NCBI RefSeq assembly: GCF_963082655.1
Contig: NC_081553.1
Location: 128,121,736 to 128,185,735, forward strand
DNA: 64,000 bases
Direction of reading: 5' to 3'
Source: Stomoxys calcitrans
Taxonomy: Eukaryota > Arthropoda > Insecta > Diptera > Muscidae
Shown here: positions 31,673 to 44,410 of the stretch, piece by piece
Layout of the letters: each line of letters opens with the position of its first letter
How positions within the stretch are numbered: the stretch's first letter is position 1
Program-made: the position numbers and the translations under genes
The notes under the pieces: model-generated
Database searches by the model: none
What the model saw: the letters and a program-made list of their open reading frames with translations, nothing else
Told to the model about the DNA's origin: nothing

Positions 31673-33132
31673 GTCTATTTCATCTGGCTAAGGTATAGCT
31701 ATCACATCTGCGAATGTTTGTGGACTATAACGAACTCCTAGCCAATGGAGTGCCTATGTTTTGATTTTCAAGAAATTTTCATAGGTATTTTCAATCTTTG
31801 TTTTTTGTTATTAACATGAAGCCGAAAATAAGTTGAGTTGAATTAATGTATGGCTCTGAAGACAATCAGATCTATATAAGGCTAATATATCCATAGCCAT
31901 TGCCACTTAGTAGGGCAATTTCCAGCAGACATTTGCAACCAACAATAATTTCCTCTCACCAAGCACTTATTGCGTACTTGCAGTACTCTTGAGCAAGTGA
32001 ACGAAAGACAAAAGGAGAAGGGGGAAGAACCAAAATACTCACACACACACACACGCACTCTAAACTCATAGAAAAGTTTCTATTTTTCACGGTGTGCCTT
32101 TTTTACCACCATTCAATGGGAATCGCACAACATTCAAATGGCAAAACTGCAAGCGGCAATAGCGGCAAAAATGTATACTGCTAACTAACAAAAGTTCAAA
32201 ATATGAAACATTAAAAAAAAGCGAAAAGGCCAAACTGGGGGAAAGCTGAAACGAAAATAGAATAGAAACACACGCATGCAAGAACAAACAAATGCACGTA
32301 CGTACGCACACACACTCTCTCAAACAAACTTAAACCGAGTTTATTAAGCCGATGCAGGAGCCGGCGGCGTGGAGAACCGAAGGAGAGGACGATGAAAAAA
32401 TGCAAATGGAAATTGAGCATTAAAGTTTTGTACAAATTCACGTTCTTGTTCTTTTCCATCCAAATGAGCCGAATGTCTGCTCCACACATAGCACATACTT
32501 ATGACTTAAACTCAGACCCTCAAACATACGCACAGACACGTTGAACGTACACACACACACACACACGCACACACACACACATCTATGCTCTGAGAGTGTG
32601 AGTATGGTTATTTGGATGCGTGAGGCATAAACTACAACTGCAACGGGCCCTGCTCGCTAGCTAGCACATGTTTGTGTGCATTGTACTTTATTCCAGCCTG
32701 GGCTTGGGCTTTCGCTCGGGCTATGGCTATGCACCACAAAAAGGTTAATGTCCTCAAGAGACTTAAAAAACTCAAACTTTGTTGATTTCAGTCCCTGGCT
32801 TTTTTTGCACCAAATTGCAAAAAACCAAGTAGATTTTGCGTTTAAAAACGCATGATTTTTGCTGAAATAAAAAAAAAAATAAACGTTTACACAGAAAATA
32901 GGGTTGATACAACGACAAAGCAATAACGGCGACTACCACGGGGACGACGACGATGACGATACATAACCAAAATCTATGGGCCCACTTGCACTGGGGGAAA
33001 TTTTTCCAGAGAAATGCATAGTCTCCATGGGAATTTTAACAAATTTGTAACCTTCATTTTATGTAATAGGGTAATTGTGTCCTATAGAAGTTTATGATGA
33101 TTGTAGGGATCTACATAATCTAGATGCAAATC
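31673..33132. other. Non-coding stretch with CA repeats
   Basis: CA runs at 32039-32053 and 32548-32580, GA/CA-rich DNA and AT-rich DNA. Short minus-strand frames across the CA runs read only Val/Cys/His strings. No gene is supported. Confidence 0.5.
32548..32580. repeat. (CA)n microsatellite
   Basis: A CA run interrupted once by CG. Seen directly. Confidence 0.95.
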
Positions 33133-33326
33133 CAAATTTGCCCATAAACAGGGACAAAGTTCTTACATATCAATGAGGGCTGTCTGATTCAAGTTTTTAG
33201 CTCAATGATAAGCGGCCTCATTTTTATAGCACCTCACAAATGTTTTTTTATGTTCTCGCCAGGATTCGAACCCAGGCGATCAGTGTCATAGGTGGACATG
33301 CTAACCTCTACGCTACGATGGTGTCC
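33133..33326 (-). mobile_element. tRNA-derived SINE with internal deletion
   Basis: The tail AAATTTGCCCATAAACAGGG and a short body are joined to a full head: B box (complement of GATTCGAACCC, about 33263-33273) and A-box end CGTAGCGTAGAGG. About 100 bp of the middle (GAGTCCGAACGG..CATTAGGAGGGG) are missing. Confidence 0.75.
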
Positions 33327-33815
33327 GGAGTAAGTGACATAATGAAGTTATCCTAATACAATTATTTTTCAAGTTGAATTTATCGAAGATAGAATTTTTA
33401 TTGACTGACCTGGCCCTTTAGAAAATTAGGTTAACTTTTATTCGAACAGCATAGGCACGATTCAATCAATAGATACCACCTCATAAAAACCAATCCCCTG
33501 ATTTACCTTCTAAAACTCTTGAAGCTTCAAAATCATTCAGAATATTGCCCTTGGTAAACCGATCCCCAATTGACGTCTTCGAAGTACTCCACACATTGTC
33601 CCAGTTTATTTGAATGCACACAGCTTTGTAGTTGGTATCTGTCGCAAAAGGGGAAGACCAAAACTCCAATGGAAAGATTAGGTGGAGAAAGAAATCTCGA
33701 ACTTGGTGCCAGCAATTGAAGAAGGAGGGCAAAAGATCGAAGTGCTTTGAAATTTACTGTCAGTTCAGTTAGTGGAACAAATGTTCTGCCATAGCCACTT
33801 AGTAAGAAAGGTTTA
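33327..33815. other. Unassigned stretch with RTE-like 3' tail
   Basis: 33327-33640 is not recognised. Plus strand 33640-33805 reads VAKGEDQNSNGKI and, in another frame, KRGRPKLQWKD, the C-terminal RGRPxxxWxD wording of the RTE-like LINE, ending TAAAT..TGGAACAAATGTTCTGCC as at 27130-27160. Confidence 0.5.
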
Positions 33816-35675
33816 GGTTGAATGGGTAGCCCACCCCGAAAGGTGAGTTCCCGCGGAGCCCTGTCCGGCCCAATACCTTAGTAGAAGAAATTAGAAAAGA
33901 AAACAAGGAAGACGTGGTGAAAAATTATGATGATGAAATACACTGCCTCTCGCTCTATCTAAAAAGGAGACTTGGAGATGCAGAGATATAAAAAAAAAAT
34001 TTAGGAAGAGAGAGCGCGTATCCATCACATTCCATCCGAATGCTTCCCGGAGTGTAAGCCTACCCTCTATCAGGTATTCTTTTGCCAAGTGCCAAGCATC
34101 GGTGCTCCGCGTTTGAGCATGCATGACAGCGTGTTGAAGATTTCACCGCTTCTCTCTTCGAATCAAACCCGCCTTATCCACGTATCTGAGGAGACCCCAC
34201 AGAAACAAATGTGCAAATTCGATGAGATCGGAGAAGAACCCCCTTTCTATGATGGAAAGCCTACGCCCCTGTAGACCTGGACACGAGCTGATCGGGTGCT
34301 CAATCCTCTCCTCCTCATCCTCATCAGGACATCGTCGACAGTAGTCGTTGTGCGGTACTCCCATGTGCGTGGCCATATGGTCTATAGCACAGTGTCCGGT
34401 TTTGAGTCCTGTAATCGTACTTAATGACTCCTTATCAAGGGCTAGCAACCTCTCGTCCAGAGTGTCCTGGCAATTCGTCATCCATCCATAGCCCTTCACC
34501 TCGCCACCGCCTCCGCACTGCCCATTTCCTCTACTATTTTCAATTTCTGTTTGATAAAACACACGTGTAGAAGACCGGCCACATGTCTGCCTACGGTTGA
34601 GGATGCCCTCTTCACGTACTTGTCCGCCATCTTGTCCCCCAGAACCCCGATGTGTCCGGGAACCAAGGCCAACACAACATCATGGGCCAGGTATCTATTC
34701 ATGGCCCCCAAACACTCCGCCACGCACTTTGACCTCGTCGCCCTTAAATCCAAGGCCTAGAGTACCGCCATACTGTTAGCAAATATCCTGAGTTTCGAAG
34801 GAGTCAGGTTCATTCGCCGTATCTTCTTTGCGGCCAATGAAATGGTATAGACCTCTGCCTGAATGCACTCGTTGCGCAGTCTTACTGACATACCGATGTC
34901 GAGTGTCTCCGATTAAAAACCCAGTTTCATCCTGGGGACGTTAGTGAAGACGGAGGTCTAATCCAACTCAAGCGAAGCATTCCTCTCCCTTCCATGGAAG
35001 CGAATCCGAGACAAGCTCTCCCGGTCTCGATGCGAGGTGCGAATCAAGGACTAGGTCTACACTGAAAAAAAAAATCGGCCCAAAATTTAAGATTTTTTAT
35101 TATTCGTAGGATTTTAGCAATGAAAACGAGCCAAAGAAACAAAACCTTGAAATAGAGATGCTATCTTGACCAGCACTTGACCATCCGTTACAAGTTTTGA
35201 TCATTAATTGATTTTTTAATTTACTTTAAATTTCTGTATTTTGAAAATTTTATTTTTTACTACTTTGTATCTTAACCAAAAACTACGCTTTAACTACGGT
35301 TCAATGCTGTTTTGTGCTAAGGTTCATAACTTTCAACGATATTTTGACGTTCATGTTAGATTTTTGCTTTTAATAACAAGGCGAAAAGTTTAAGATTCAT
35401 AAAGTTACCATTTAAAATAAAAAAATCCTTAATAAACCGAAAATATTTTTCACCAAAGGGAATGTTTTTTTAAAAAGTTGGAAAATTTACCAGGGCAGCG
35501 CTTATCGGCCCTATATTCACGTTATTAAATGCCCCCTCAATATCGAGGGAGGTCGCCATCGTATACTGCTTCTGTTGGAGAGACAGTTCGACCTCTGGTA
35601 CCACTTTAAGTAAGGTCGTCTCCACCGACTTTCCCTTGAGGTATGCATGTTGTGCCCCACTGAAATTCTCCTGTG
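33816..35675 (-). pseudogene. Jockey/I/R1-type LINE remnant, RT start to C-terminal Cys/His tail
   Basis: Minus strand, from high to low: 35670-35480 reads [20 protein letters not shown] and [19 protein letters not shown], reverse transcriptase with the catalytic D of FLDIEGAFN (here SLDIEGAFN). About 35040-34750 has NECIQAEVYTISLAA (RNase H, catalytic E). 34750-34580 reads VVLALVPGHIGVLGDKMAD (RNase H). 34440-34200 reads TGHCAIDHMATHMGVP, DYCRRCPDEDEEERIEH, SCPGL, the C-terminal Cys/His tail. The middle and end of the RT are missing and replaced by an AT-rich insert (35063-35480). The 3' end probably reaches about 33816 (CCCACCCCGAAAGG). Confidence 0.8.
35063..35480. other. AT-rich insert within LINE remnant
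   Basis: About 420 bp of AT-rich DNA (CACTGAAAAAAAAAATC at its left end) lies between the RT and RNase H parts of the LINE. No inverted ends or coding were found. It may be another non-autonomous element or unrelated DNA joined by deletion. Confidence 0.5.
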
Positions 35676-36462
35676 TCAGTCCTTTCCTCACCTTACCCTT
35701 CCTCACCACACCCTTCCTCACCACACCCTTCCTCACCACACCCTTCCTCACCACACCCTTCCTCACCACACCCTTCCTCACCACACCCTTCCTCACCACA
35801 CCCTTCCTCACCACACCTTTACTCACCACACCCTTCCTCACCACACCCTTCCTCGACACACCCTTCCTCACCACACCCTTCCTCACCACACCCTTCCTCA
35901 CCACACCCTTTCTCACCACACCCTTCCTCACCACACCCTTCCTCACCTCACCCTTCCTCACCTCACCTTCCCCACCTCACCCTTCCTCACCTCACACTTC
36001 CTCACCCCACCCTCCCTCACCTCACCCTTCCCCACCACACCCTTCCTCACCTCACCCTTCCTCACCTCACACTTCCTCACCCCACCCTCCCTCACCTCAC
36101 CCTTCCCCACCACACCCTTTTTTACCTCACCCTTCCCCACCACACCTTTTTTTACCTCACCCTTCCTCAACTTACCCTTCCTCACTTCACCCTTCCTCAC
36201 CTCACCTTTGCTCACCTCATCCTCCCTCACCAAACCTTTCCTCACCTCACCCTCCCTCACCTCACCGTTCCTCACTTCACCCTTCCTCACCACACCCTTC
36301 TTCACCACACCCTTCCTCACTTCACCCTTCCTCACCTCACCCTTCTTCACCTCACCCTTCTTCACCTCAACCTTCTTCAGCTCACCCTTCCTCACCTCAT
36401 CCTTCCTCAACTCACCCTTCCTCACCTCATCCTTCTTCACCTCAACCTTCCTCACCAACCAG
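35676..36462. repeat. 15-bp minisatellite (CTTCCTCACCACACC)n
   Basis: About 52 head-to-tail copies. 35690-35945 is nearly pure CTTCCTCACCACACC. From 35945 the unit drifts to CTTCCTCACCTCACC with CTCCC, TTTTTT and AACTT variants, and some blocks are repeated as 60-70-bp higher-order pieces (35985-36055 repeated at 36045-36115). The plus strand is C-rich and the minus strand GGTGAGGAAGGGTG. Because 15 is a multiple of 3, all frames stay open on both strands. The 276-290-codon Thr/Leu/Pro/His/Ser frames and the VRKG frames are artefacts. Confidence 0.97.
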
Positions 36463-36474
36463 TGTTTCCGGTGT

Positions 36475-36620
36475 TAAATAGTTTAGCTGGTAACCCATCG
36501 GCTCCTTATGCTTTTATGTTCTCCAGCCGGGCTACTGCTACGTAGACTTCATTCAGACAAGCCGGTATACATTTTATACCGTTATCAGGGATTGGTGCTG
36601 AGGTATCCTTATCGCTGCCA
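36475..36620 (-). pseudogene. RTE-like LINE fragment, RT start
   Basis: The minus strand reads NEVYVAVARLENIKA then [12 protein letters not shown], corresponding to LKNKKTAGANGLPAELFK at 8985-9040. It abuts the minisatellite. Confidence 0.65.
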
Positions 36621-37779
36621 CTATTTGATGCCAGCAGGTTGGAAACCTTTTTTTTTCATATCCCAAACGCACAATCAGTTTTTGTTGTTGTAGCCACATT
36701 TTCATTCAGAGGTGGCTATCCTCGTTAAGCGCCAGTAGTTGAGCAAGCTCGTTACGGTCTAAAGTACCGATCGCCGCTGCCACAGGGTGGTCATTGGTTA
36801 TGTAAAGGAGCCAATAATTCGCCTTGTCATATCGAGCTTCATAGGCACTTAGATTCTTCGCTCGATATCGCGAATTGTCCGCGACTGCTGTTGAAGCCAC
36901 TCCGTATGTTACATTCCACTATCCGCATCCTGTGGACGCCAGGTAGCTGGCATTTAAGCTTCTCGTGACATCAATGAACATCACATATATCGAACCCCAA
37001 TAGCGCAGCCTGTGTGGTGCTCAAAGCTATCTTGTGCTGGGCACTTTCAGTATTTCTTAACAGATACCCTGCTTTGACTCTGCAGATTAATATGCCTATA
37101 CCAAAGTCTTAGGTTTGATGCTTTATTCTTTGATAGAGTTTCCGGACTCCATTCGGACTCCTAGACATATTGAAAAGCTTATCATCGCGGCAATGAGTGT
37201 TTTTTACCAAACAATTTGGGTCATTGAAAGGGAAGGTGCCGTTTGGAGTTTTTTGACGACCCCCTTCCGTGCAGTGTTAGATCGTAGGTTTCTAGCTGCA
37301 CTTAGATGGGTGGGAACCTATGCAGCAATAAGGTAAAGAATGGAATCGAAATCTGAAACCAATCAAAGAGTCAAGAGTCAGCGTCAAAATGTTTTACTGA
37401 AACTCCTGGTGTCAGTTGTTTTTTGCTTCCCATATGAAATGTATGTAAACAACTTAACGCTGACTCCTGACTCTTTGCTTGGGTTCAGGCTCTCAATATT
37501 TGCCACTCGCATCGATCGTGCGTTACACACGCTCAATGAATGCCACCATCTATCAATAGGTCAATTTATTCAATTTGGTTTCTTACATCATGATCGGGGG
37601 ACAACCATATAGCTTTGTGAATATTACGAGCTTGAAATATGGTGCTGCTATCAATGTAATCGCTTATTGCTGCAAATCATGCTACGGAATCAGTGAGTCC
37701 TCCGCCGAGCGACCTTTTTAGTAGAATGGACGCTTTCTACGATGGCCGCGCAAATAAGGTGTTGGCTGGTGCTGTAGTT
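36621..37779. other. Unassigned stretch
   Basis: It is less AT-rich than its surroundings. Short frames on both strands (36706-36900 minus, 37115-37336 plus) show no domain I recognise. It is probably further decayed LINE DNA, but I cannot assign it. Confidence 0.35.
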
Positions 37780-38010
37780 TGCATGGTGGCAATGGCTTCT
37801 GTGGCCGACTATTGCGCGAAACTTATCCTGGGGATGAGAAAGCACGACTTAGGACTGCAAACAGGACTCCTTATTGGTCATTGCAGTGTCAGGTTTTTGA
37901 CGTCGCGCTGAACGCAGGCAAAAAAAAGGCTTCCGGATGTAAAATGACGACGAGGACGGTCGAGCACCTTTTATGTCACTGTCTTACCTCGAAATTGCGG
38001 AATTTCGAGG
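37780..38010 (+). pseudogene. LINE C-terminal Cys/His tail fragment
   Basis: One frame reads GLLIGHCSVRF and a second TRTVEHLLCHCLTSK. Together they match TGHC...ETxEHxLCxCPAL, the end of the Jockey/I-type LINE as seen in better shape at 59160-59020 and 34440-34250. It is split by a frameshift. Confidence 0.65.
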
Positions 38011-39215
38011 ATAAGACACGGGATAATGCGTGAATACCTTTTTCCGTGCCTGGATTTCCTCCAGCCATTAAGTCCTCTTGTCATTCTGGAACTCTCTCGT
38101 CAGCAAGAGTCTCTTTTCTGTTTTTCTCTCTTGTAACGCGATGAGGTCTATGTTTATTTGCTTTCTTCGTCTTCTTTTTCTCTTCTACATTCACACAATG
38201 GATGGAAGGGCTCCGAGTGAAGTGACTAATATAGCCGAGGTTTCTAGTCGCGAGTCTTCCAAACTAACCTATCCTAACTATGTAGTGTGTTTTGCTTCGG
38301 GGAAGTCTATTAACCTTAACCCATTATAGGATGTTATCTCGTTGAAAATAAATTTTTCGACAATTGGAAATAGGCCTTGTGGTCTGCTTGCACGGTTGTA
38401 GACAATATAAATTTTTCGTCTGTTAGTCCTTGTAGTCATGTGGGGCGCGGGCACAGATAAGACTGATGTAAAAGAATTCAGAAGAATTGAGAATTGTGGA
38501 TGGTCTCTCAACTCCCGGAGTAATTTTGAATACAATGTGTTTCGCTCTTGAACCAATCAAGGGGTAAAAATTTCTCTTTCTCTCTTTGGCTACAACGATA
38601 GGTCACCATTGGTCTATAGTTTTTTTAAGGCGTTAGAAACTATGAGAGATGACTTTAGCAGATCTTGAACGAATAGAGAAAGGGAAAGAAGAATTGTGGC
38701 GGAGGAATAATGTTTTAAAAATAGCCACAATAAATGCAAATTTTGAATGCTTCCGCAAATAACCAATTTGCTGTTCTAATCTAAATGAGTGTTGTCCAAA
38801 TGTCACCAGTATAGTTAGTTTAAACCCTGATGGTCAGGGACATAGTAAAAACCGAATGATACGAAAAGTTTTTTCAAACATTTTTTTTGAGTGTATTTAT
38901 ATTGCACATGCTATGTTAATGATAGGGTATGTAGTTAGGCAGACAGATACGCATGCATGCATACACGCATGCAACAACACATATTCAGCTCGTCATCATA
39001 AACATGTGTATGTGCTTGCATGTGCACATATTTACATGGATAGCTCGTTGTTGGTTCTGGGTTTTTTGTCTGTTATGTTTTCGTTTTTTTTTGTTTTCGT
39101 TACACACACTTTTTTTGTTACGTTTTTTAACTATCTACTGCACATGCATTTTTAACTTGCATTTCTCTAGACAGGGGGAGCGTCCTCATCATATCCCTCA
39201 AACCTTTTTATCTAC

Positions 39216-39241
39216 ATACACACACACACACACACACACAA
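39216..39241. repeat. (CA)n microsatellite
   Basis: About thirteen uninterrupted dinucleotides. Seen directly. Confidence 0.95.
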
Positions 39242-39394
39242 AAACATTCGTTTGCACAGATATTCCTCATTTACCCCCATTTGGCAATGACAATACATAG
39301 ACACGTTGCTTATATATACAAACGAATGTGGAATATGTACATGTGTATGTGACTTTATATGCATACGCATGCAATTGCAGCGGAAAATTGCGTA

Positions 39395-39455
39395 TGATGA
39401 TGAGAACGACGGCGGCAATGATGATGGTGATGATGATGACGACGACGACGACAAC
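39395..39455. repeat. GAT/GAC trinucleotide repeat
   Basis: Runs of GATGATGAT and GACGACGAC. On the minus strand this gives His/Ser strings without coding value. Confidence 0.9.
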
Positions 39456-41172
39456 GATGAAACAAAGGATTAAGAACAAAAAGTAAAAAAAAGAAGTTTA
39501 AATCAAAAGCGAAGCCAAAGCTATAAAAAAGCATGCACACAAACATGTCTACATGCACACTTACTGCAAAGAAATATTTGATGTATGTGGCTGTGAATGT
39601 CTTTACAGATTGCAGAAACCAACTTCATTGCCACCTTGTCTTAACGAGGAACCAGCAATAAAGGAATTCGTTTGTCCTATGTGTGTGAGGGTGTGTGTTT
39701 ACGTCTGGGCGACTGCATAAGTATGTCTGTGTCTGTGTCAGAGCCTTTTTGTAGCTGCTGTCTTGTTTTTGAACCCACTCCTTTGTATATGGCGGCTTGT
39801 GATTGTGTGTGCATGTTAGTTTTTCTGTGTGTTTGTGTGTGTGTATGGCAAATAGAATTTTCCATAGAAATTATTCAGCTAGAGGTTAACTATAAGAGTT
39901 TTCTGTCTGTGAGATTTCATACAAACACACATGTTTAGCCTGGGCATGTGTGGGCGTGTGCCAGTGTTTTCGGTGTCCCACTTGCAAAGCTGTCAATAAT
40001 AAACGCATGTGTTTGTATGTGTGGGGGCAGCAGGCTTTCTTACAACATCTCTTTAAATATTTAACACACCATGCCCATGCACTCACACTGTTTTAATATT
40101 TTGTAAACATGTCCCTGCGAGACTGTTAAGCCAAAGATATCCTTGTTCTAAGACCTGCTTTCTTGTTAGTGGTGCAGCGTGCAGTTGTTGTGTTGCTGTC
40201 GATTAAATTCTTGAGCCCAGCTGCCTGCTTGCCTTTATTCTCTCTCGCACACTTTTGATAGATGTTTTGGTATTTAGGCGAATTATATTAAATTGCCCGA
40301 TCTCGAGCCGTTTTGTGGTTGCCGGCACAACAATCGAAAAAAAAAATCTTTGCACCCACCAACATACGAGCGCCAGCGTTTAATACTTCATCACAAAGCC
40401 AGCAATGTTTTTGATGTTTTTATACCCTTGGCTATGGGTGTACGATGACATTTCATTGCATTGTACTCAAATTTCAAGATGTCTGCCTTAGAGAAAAGCT
40501 TGACGGACAGCAACTTAAGAACTTTGACATATATTGGGGCCAACTTTGAAGACTGGCATCGTGATGAAGATAATTAGAAGTCAATATTTTGCTATCTTTT
40601 ACCGCTGAGTTAATTACCATTTTGATCATTACCTAAAAATCCTTGCACGTATAAGCAATTCATTACAGAAAGAAAACAGAAAGAAAACATACGCTCCCTT
40701 GTACTCTGATCAAACTCAAGTATTGGCCAAATAATATTGTGGAACAATTTAGGAGTCATGTTTTGTGGTGTGGAAAGGTTAGATAAATCGGATTTTGAAA
40801 AAATTTAGCAGAAGATGGATAACAAAATATTCCACACAAATCCAATGGGCGGAAAAATTTTTGTAAATAGGTCCTTATAAATGTAAATCGGGCGATATAT
40901 ATATTTGGAAGATATATCTGAATCTATTTTGGACTCAAAAATTGATGTGTAGAAAAATTTCATGTATAACTGTATTAAACTTGCTATCTTCACCCTGATT
41001 ACAAAAAAAAGACAGACAAAAAACGGTATAGAAAGCATACACGGCAGACAGCCGCGGCCAAGCCGAATCAGAGAGAATTTTTGAGTCGTACCCTACATTT
41101 TACCGCAGCCACAGTACTTGGGGTGGTCCACGGTATAGTTAATTTTTAAACCATGAATGTCATATACATTTT

Positions 41173-43202
41173 TATACCCACCACCGAAGGATGGGGATAT
41201 ATTAATTTTGTCATTCCTTTTGCAACACATCGAAATATCCATTTCCGACCCTATAAAGTATATACAGGGTGGCTGATGAAAGCCGCTACCAAAAAAAAAT
41301 GTAATAACTTTTTTTCTATTTAATAATAATAATTTAATAATTAATTTAATTAATTAATTAATTAATTTAATTAATAATAATTTAATAATTAATTTAATAA
41401 TTTAATTTAACATGAATAAAAGAAAAATGTATTCCATACACCGAAAAAAAAATGTAGCAATATTCATCATTGTAGCAATATTCATCAGCCACCCTGTATA
41501 TTCTTGATCAGCGTAAAATTCTAAGACGATCTAGCCATGTCTGTCTGTTTGTTGAAATCACGCTACAGTCTTTAAAAATGGAAATGTTGAAATGAAAGGT
41601 GTTAAAACTTTGCACAGATTTTTTTTTTGTCCATAAGCAGGTTAAGTTCGAAGATGGGCTATATCGGACTATATCTTGATATAGCCCCCATATAGACCGA
41701 TCCGCCGATTTAGGGTCTTAGGCCCATAAAAGCCACATTTATTATCCAATTTTGCTGGAATTTGAGACAGTGAGTTGTATTAGGCCCTTCGACATCCTTC
41801 GTCAATGTGGCCCAGATCAGCCCAGATTTGGATATAGCTGCCATATAGACCGATCCTCTTAGGGTCGTAGGCCCATAAAAACCACATTTATTGTCCGATT
41901 TTGCTGAAATTTGGAACAGTGAGTTGTGTTAGGCCCTTCGACATCCTTTGTTAATTTGGATCAGATCGATCCAGATTTGGTTATAGCTGCCATATAGACC
42001 GATCCTCCGATTAACAACATTTATTATCCGATTTGGCTCAAATTTGAAACAGTAAGTTGCCTTATGCCCTTCGACATCTTTCTTCAATTTAGCTTTGATC
42101 GGATCAGATTTGGATATAGCTGCCTTATAGATCGATCCTTCGATTTAAGGTTTTGGGCCCATAAAATGCGCATTTATTGTTCGATGTCGCTGAAATTTGG
42201 GACAGTGAGTTAAGTTAAACCCCTTGATATACTTCTGCAATATGTCACAGATCGGTTTAGATTTGGATATAGGTGCCATATAGACCGATCTCTCGGTTTT
42301 TGGGCCATAAAAAGTGTATTTATTGTCCGATGTCGCCGAAATTTGGGGCAGTGAGTTGTGTTAGGCATTTCAACATCCTTCTTCAATTTCACTCAGATCG
42401 GTCCAGATTTGGATATAGCTGTCATATAGACCGATTTCTCACTTTAAGGTTTTGGGCCCATAGAAGGGACATTTATTGTCCGATGTTGTCGATCTTTGGG
42501 ATAGTTAGTTAGGTTAAACCCCTCGACATACTTCTGCAATTTGGCACAAATCGGTCCAGATTTGGATATCGTTGTCATATAGAGCGATCTCTCGAATTAA
42601 AGTTTTGGGCCCATAAAAGGCGTATTTATTGTCCGATGTCGCCGAAATTTGGGGCTGTGAGTTGTGTTAGGCCTTTCAACATCCTTCTTCAATTTCACTC
42701 AGATCGGTCCAGATTTGGACATAGCTGCCATACAGACCTATCTCTCAATTTAATGTTTAGGGCCCATAGAAGAGACATTTATTGCCCGATGTTGCCGAAA
42801 ATTGGGACAGAGAGTTAAGTTAAACCTCTCCATATATTTCTGCAATTTGGTCCAGATCGATCAAGATTTACATATAGCTGCCATATAGACCGATATCTCG
42901 ATTTAAAGTCTAGGCCCCAAAAAAGTCACATTTAAAATCCGATTTCACTGAAATTTGATACAGTGACTTATGTTAGGTTTTTCGACATCCATGTCGTATA
43001 TGGTTCACATAGGTTTATTTTAAGATGTAGCTACTGGACTTATTAATATTTGGTCCAAATCGGATCATATTTCGATATAACTGCTATGGGACATAAGGTA
43101 TGCAGTTTCCACCGGATTTTGATGAAAGGTGGTTTACATATAAACCGAGGTGGGAGGTATCAAAAGTTCGGCCCGACCGAACTTAACGCCTTCTTACTTG
43201 TT
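41173..43202 (+). mobile_element. DINE-1/Helitron-like element, family A, full length, with nested MITE
   Basis: Both ends are present: TTTTTATACCCACCACCGAAGG on the left and AAAGTTCGGCCCGACCGAACTTAACGCC..TTACTTGT on the right. The terminal domain reads GACCCTATAAAGTATA, is interrupted by a 232-bp MITE, and resumes TTCTTGATCAGCGTAAAATTCTAAGACGATCTAGCCATGTC. The interior units have the anchor TCCGATGTCGCCGAAATTT at 42326, 42479, 42632 and 42785 (153-bp steps). It is non-coding. Without the MITE it would be about 1.8 kb. Confidence 0.82.
41265..41496 (+). mobile_element. 232-bp MITE, TA-flanked, copy 2
   Basis: Same length as the copy at 18047-18278, with the same perfect 16-bp inverted ends. 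It is flanked by TA at 41263-41264 and 41497-41498. I find one difference between the two (C to T in TTTTTCTACTTAAT). It is inserted in AAAGTATA/TTCTTGATC, a sequence known intact in sister Helitron-like elements, so the empty site can be read directly. Confidence 0.95.
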
Positions 43203-43385
43203 ATTTTTATAACCTACACCAATACGGTACTACTGTGGTGTTCAAAAATCCCTACAAAAAGGGTCTACTTTCGACTTTCAAATTATTTAACTTTTTTTTA
43301 ATTCTGGCCGAGATAGTCTTTGTGTTTAGCAATTGACGAAAGCATTTGCCATTCAATGCATGCTTTATATTGGTAATAAAATTTA

Positions 43386-44410
43386 CCACGTCTGCCGCTT
43401 ATAGTTCGATTCAGACCATATTTGACACGTATGTTGAAGGTCATGGGAGAAACTGTTGTAAAAAATTTCAGCCAAATCGGATAATACTTGTGACCTCTAG
43501 AGGCTCAAGAAATCAAGATCCCAGATCGGTTTATATGGCAGCTATATCAGCTTATGGACCGATTTGAACCATACTTAATACAGTTTTTGGAAGTCAAAAA
43601 AAAAGTCATGCCAAATTTCAGCTAAATCGGATAGGAATTGCTCCCTCTAGAGGCTCAAGTAGTATAATAGGAAGATCGGTTTGACTCGGAACGTATTTGA
43701 CACATACGTTGGAGGTTATGGGAGAAGCCGTTGTTCAAAATTTCGGCCAAATTGGATAATAGTTACGCCTTCTAGAAGCTCAAGAAGTCAAGATCCCAGA
43801 TCGGTTTATATGACAGCTATATCAGATTATGAACCGATTAAAACCATACTTGGTACAGTTGTTGAAAGTCATAACAAAACACGTCATGCCAAATTTCAGC
43901 CAAATCGGATAAGAATTGCGCCCTCTAAAGGCTCAAGAAGTCAATATCCCAGATAGGTTTATATGACAGCTATATCAGGTTATGTACCGATTTAAACCAT
44001 ACTTAACACAGTTGTTGAAAGTCATACCGAAACACGTCATGCCAAATTGCAGACAAATCGGATAAGAATTGCGCCCTCTAGCGGCTCAAGAAGTCAAGAC
44101 CCAAGATCGGTTTTTATGGCAGCTGTATCAAAACATGGACTGATAAGGCCCATTTATTGTATAATCCCACCGACCTACTCTAATAAGAATATTTGTGAAT
44201 AGAATTTCAACCGGTTAGCTGTACTTTTTCCAAAATTAGCGTGCTTTCGGCAGACAGACAGACGGACGGACGGACATGGGTAGATCGACTTAAAATGTCA
44301 CGTCGATCAAGAATATATACTTTATGGGGTCTTAGGCGAATATTTCGAGGAGTTACAAACAGAATAACGAAATTAGTATACCTCCCATCCCATGGTGGAG
44401 GGTATAATTT
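43386..44410 (-). mobile_element. DINE-1/Helitron-like element, family B
   Basis: Units with CAAATCGGATAAGAATTGCGCCCTCTAGAGGCTCAAGAAGTCAAGA. The last complete steps (43752, 43905, 44058) are 153 bp apart. Earlier steps are shortened by small deletions. The terminal domain at 44230-44407 (GACGGACGGACGGACATGGGTAGATCGACTTAAAATGTCACGTCGATC) ends CATGGTGGAGGGTATAATTT. Confidence 0.78.

Larger units (their letters stand above)
38011..41172. other. Non-coding stretch with CA/GT and GAT repeats
   Basis: No gene is supported. Microsatellites lie at 39216-39241 (CA), 39395-39455 (GAT/GAC), and GT-rich 39685-39845. A short TTTTTATACCCTTGGCTATGGGTGTACGATGACATTTC at 40420-40458 looks like a Helitron-like terminus. 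The rest is unique AT-rich DNA. Confidence 0.5.

Noticed and set aside
35636..36545. Three overlapping 276-290-codon plus-strand open frames and minus-strand VRKG-repeat frames
   Set aside because: They are produced by the 15-bp minisatellite, whose length is a multiple of three. All frames are open on both strands and the peptides are pure five-residue reiterations.
39355..39558. His-rich minus-strand frame
   Set aside because: It is encoded by the GAT/GAC trinucleotide repeat; no flanking coding evidence.
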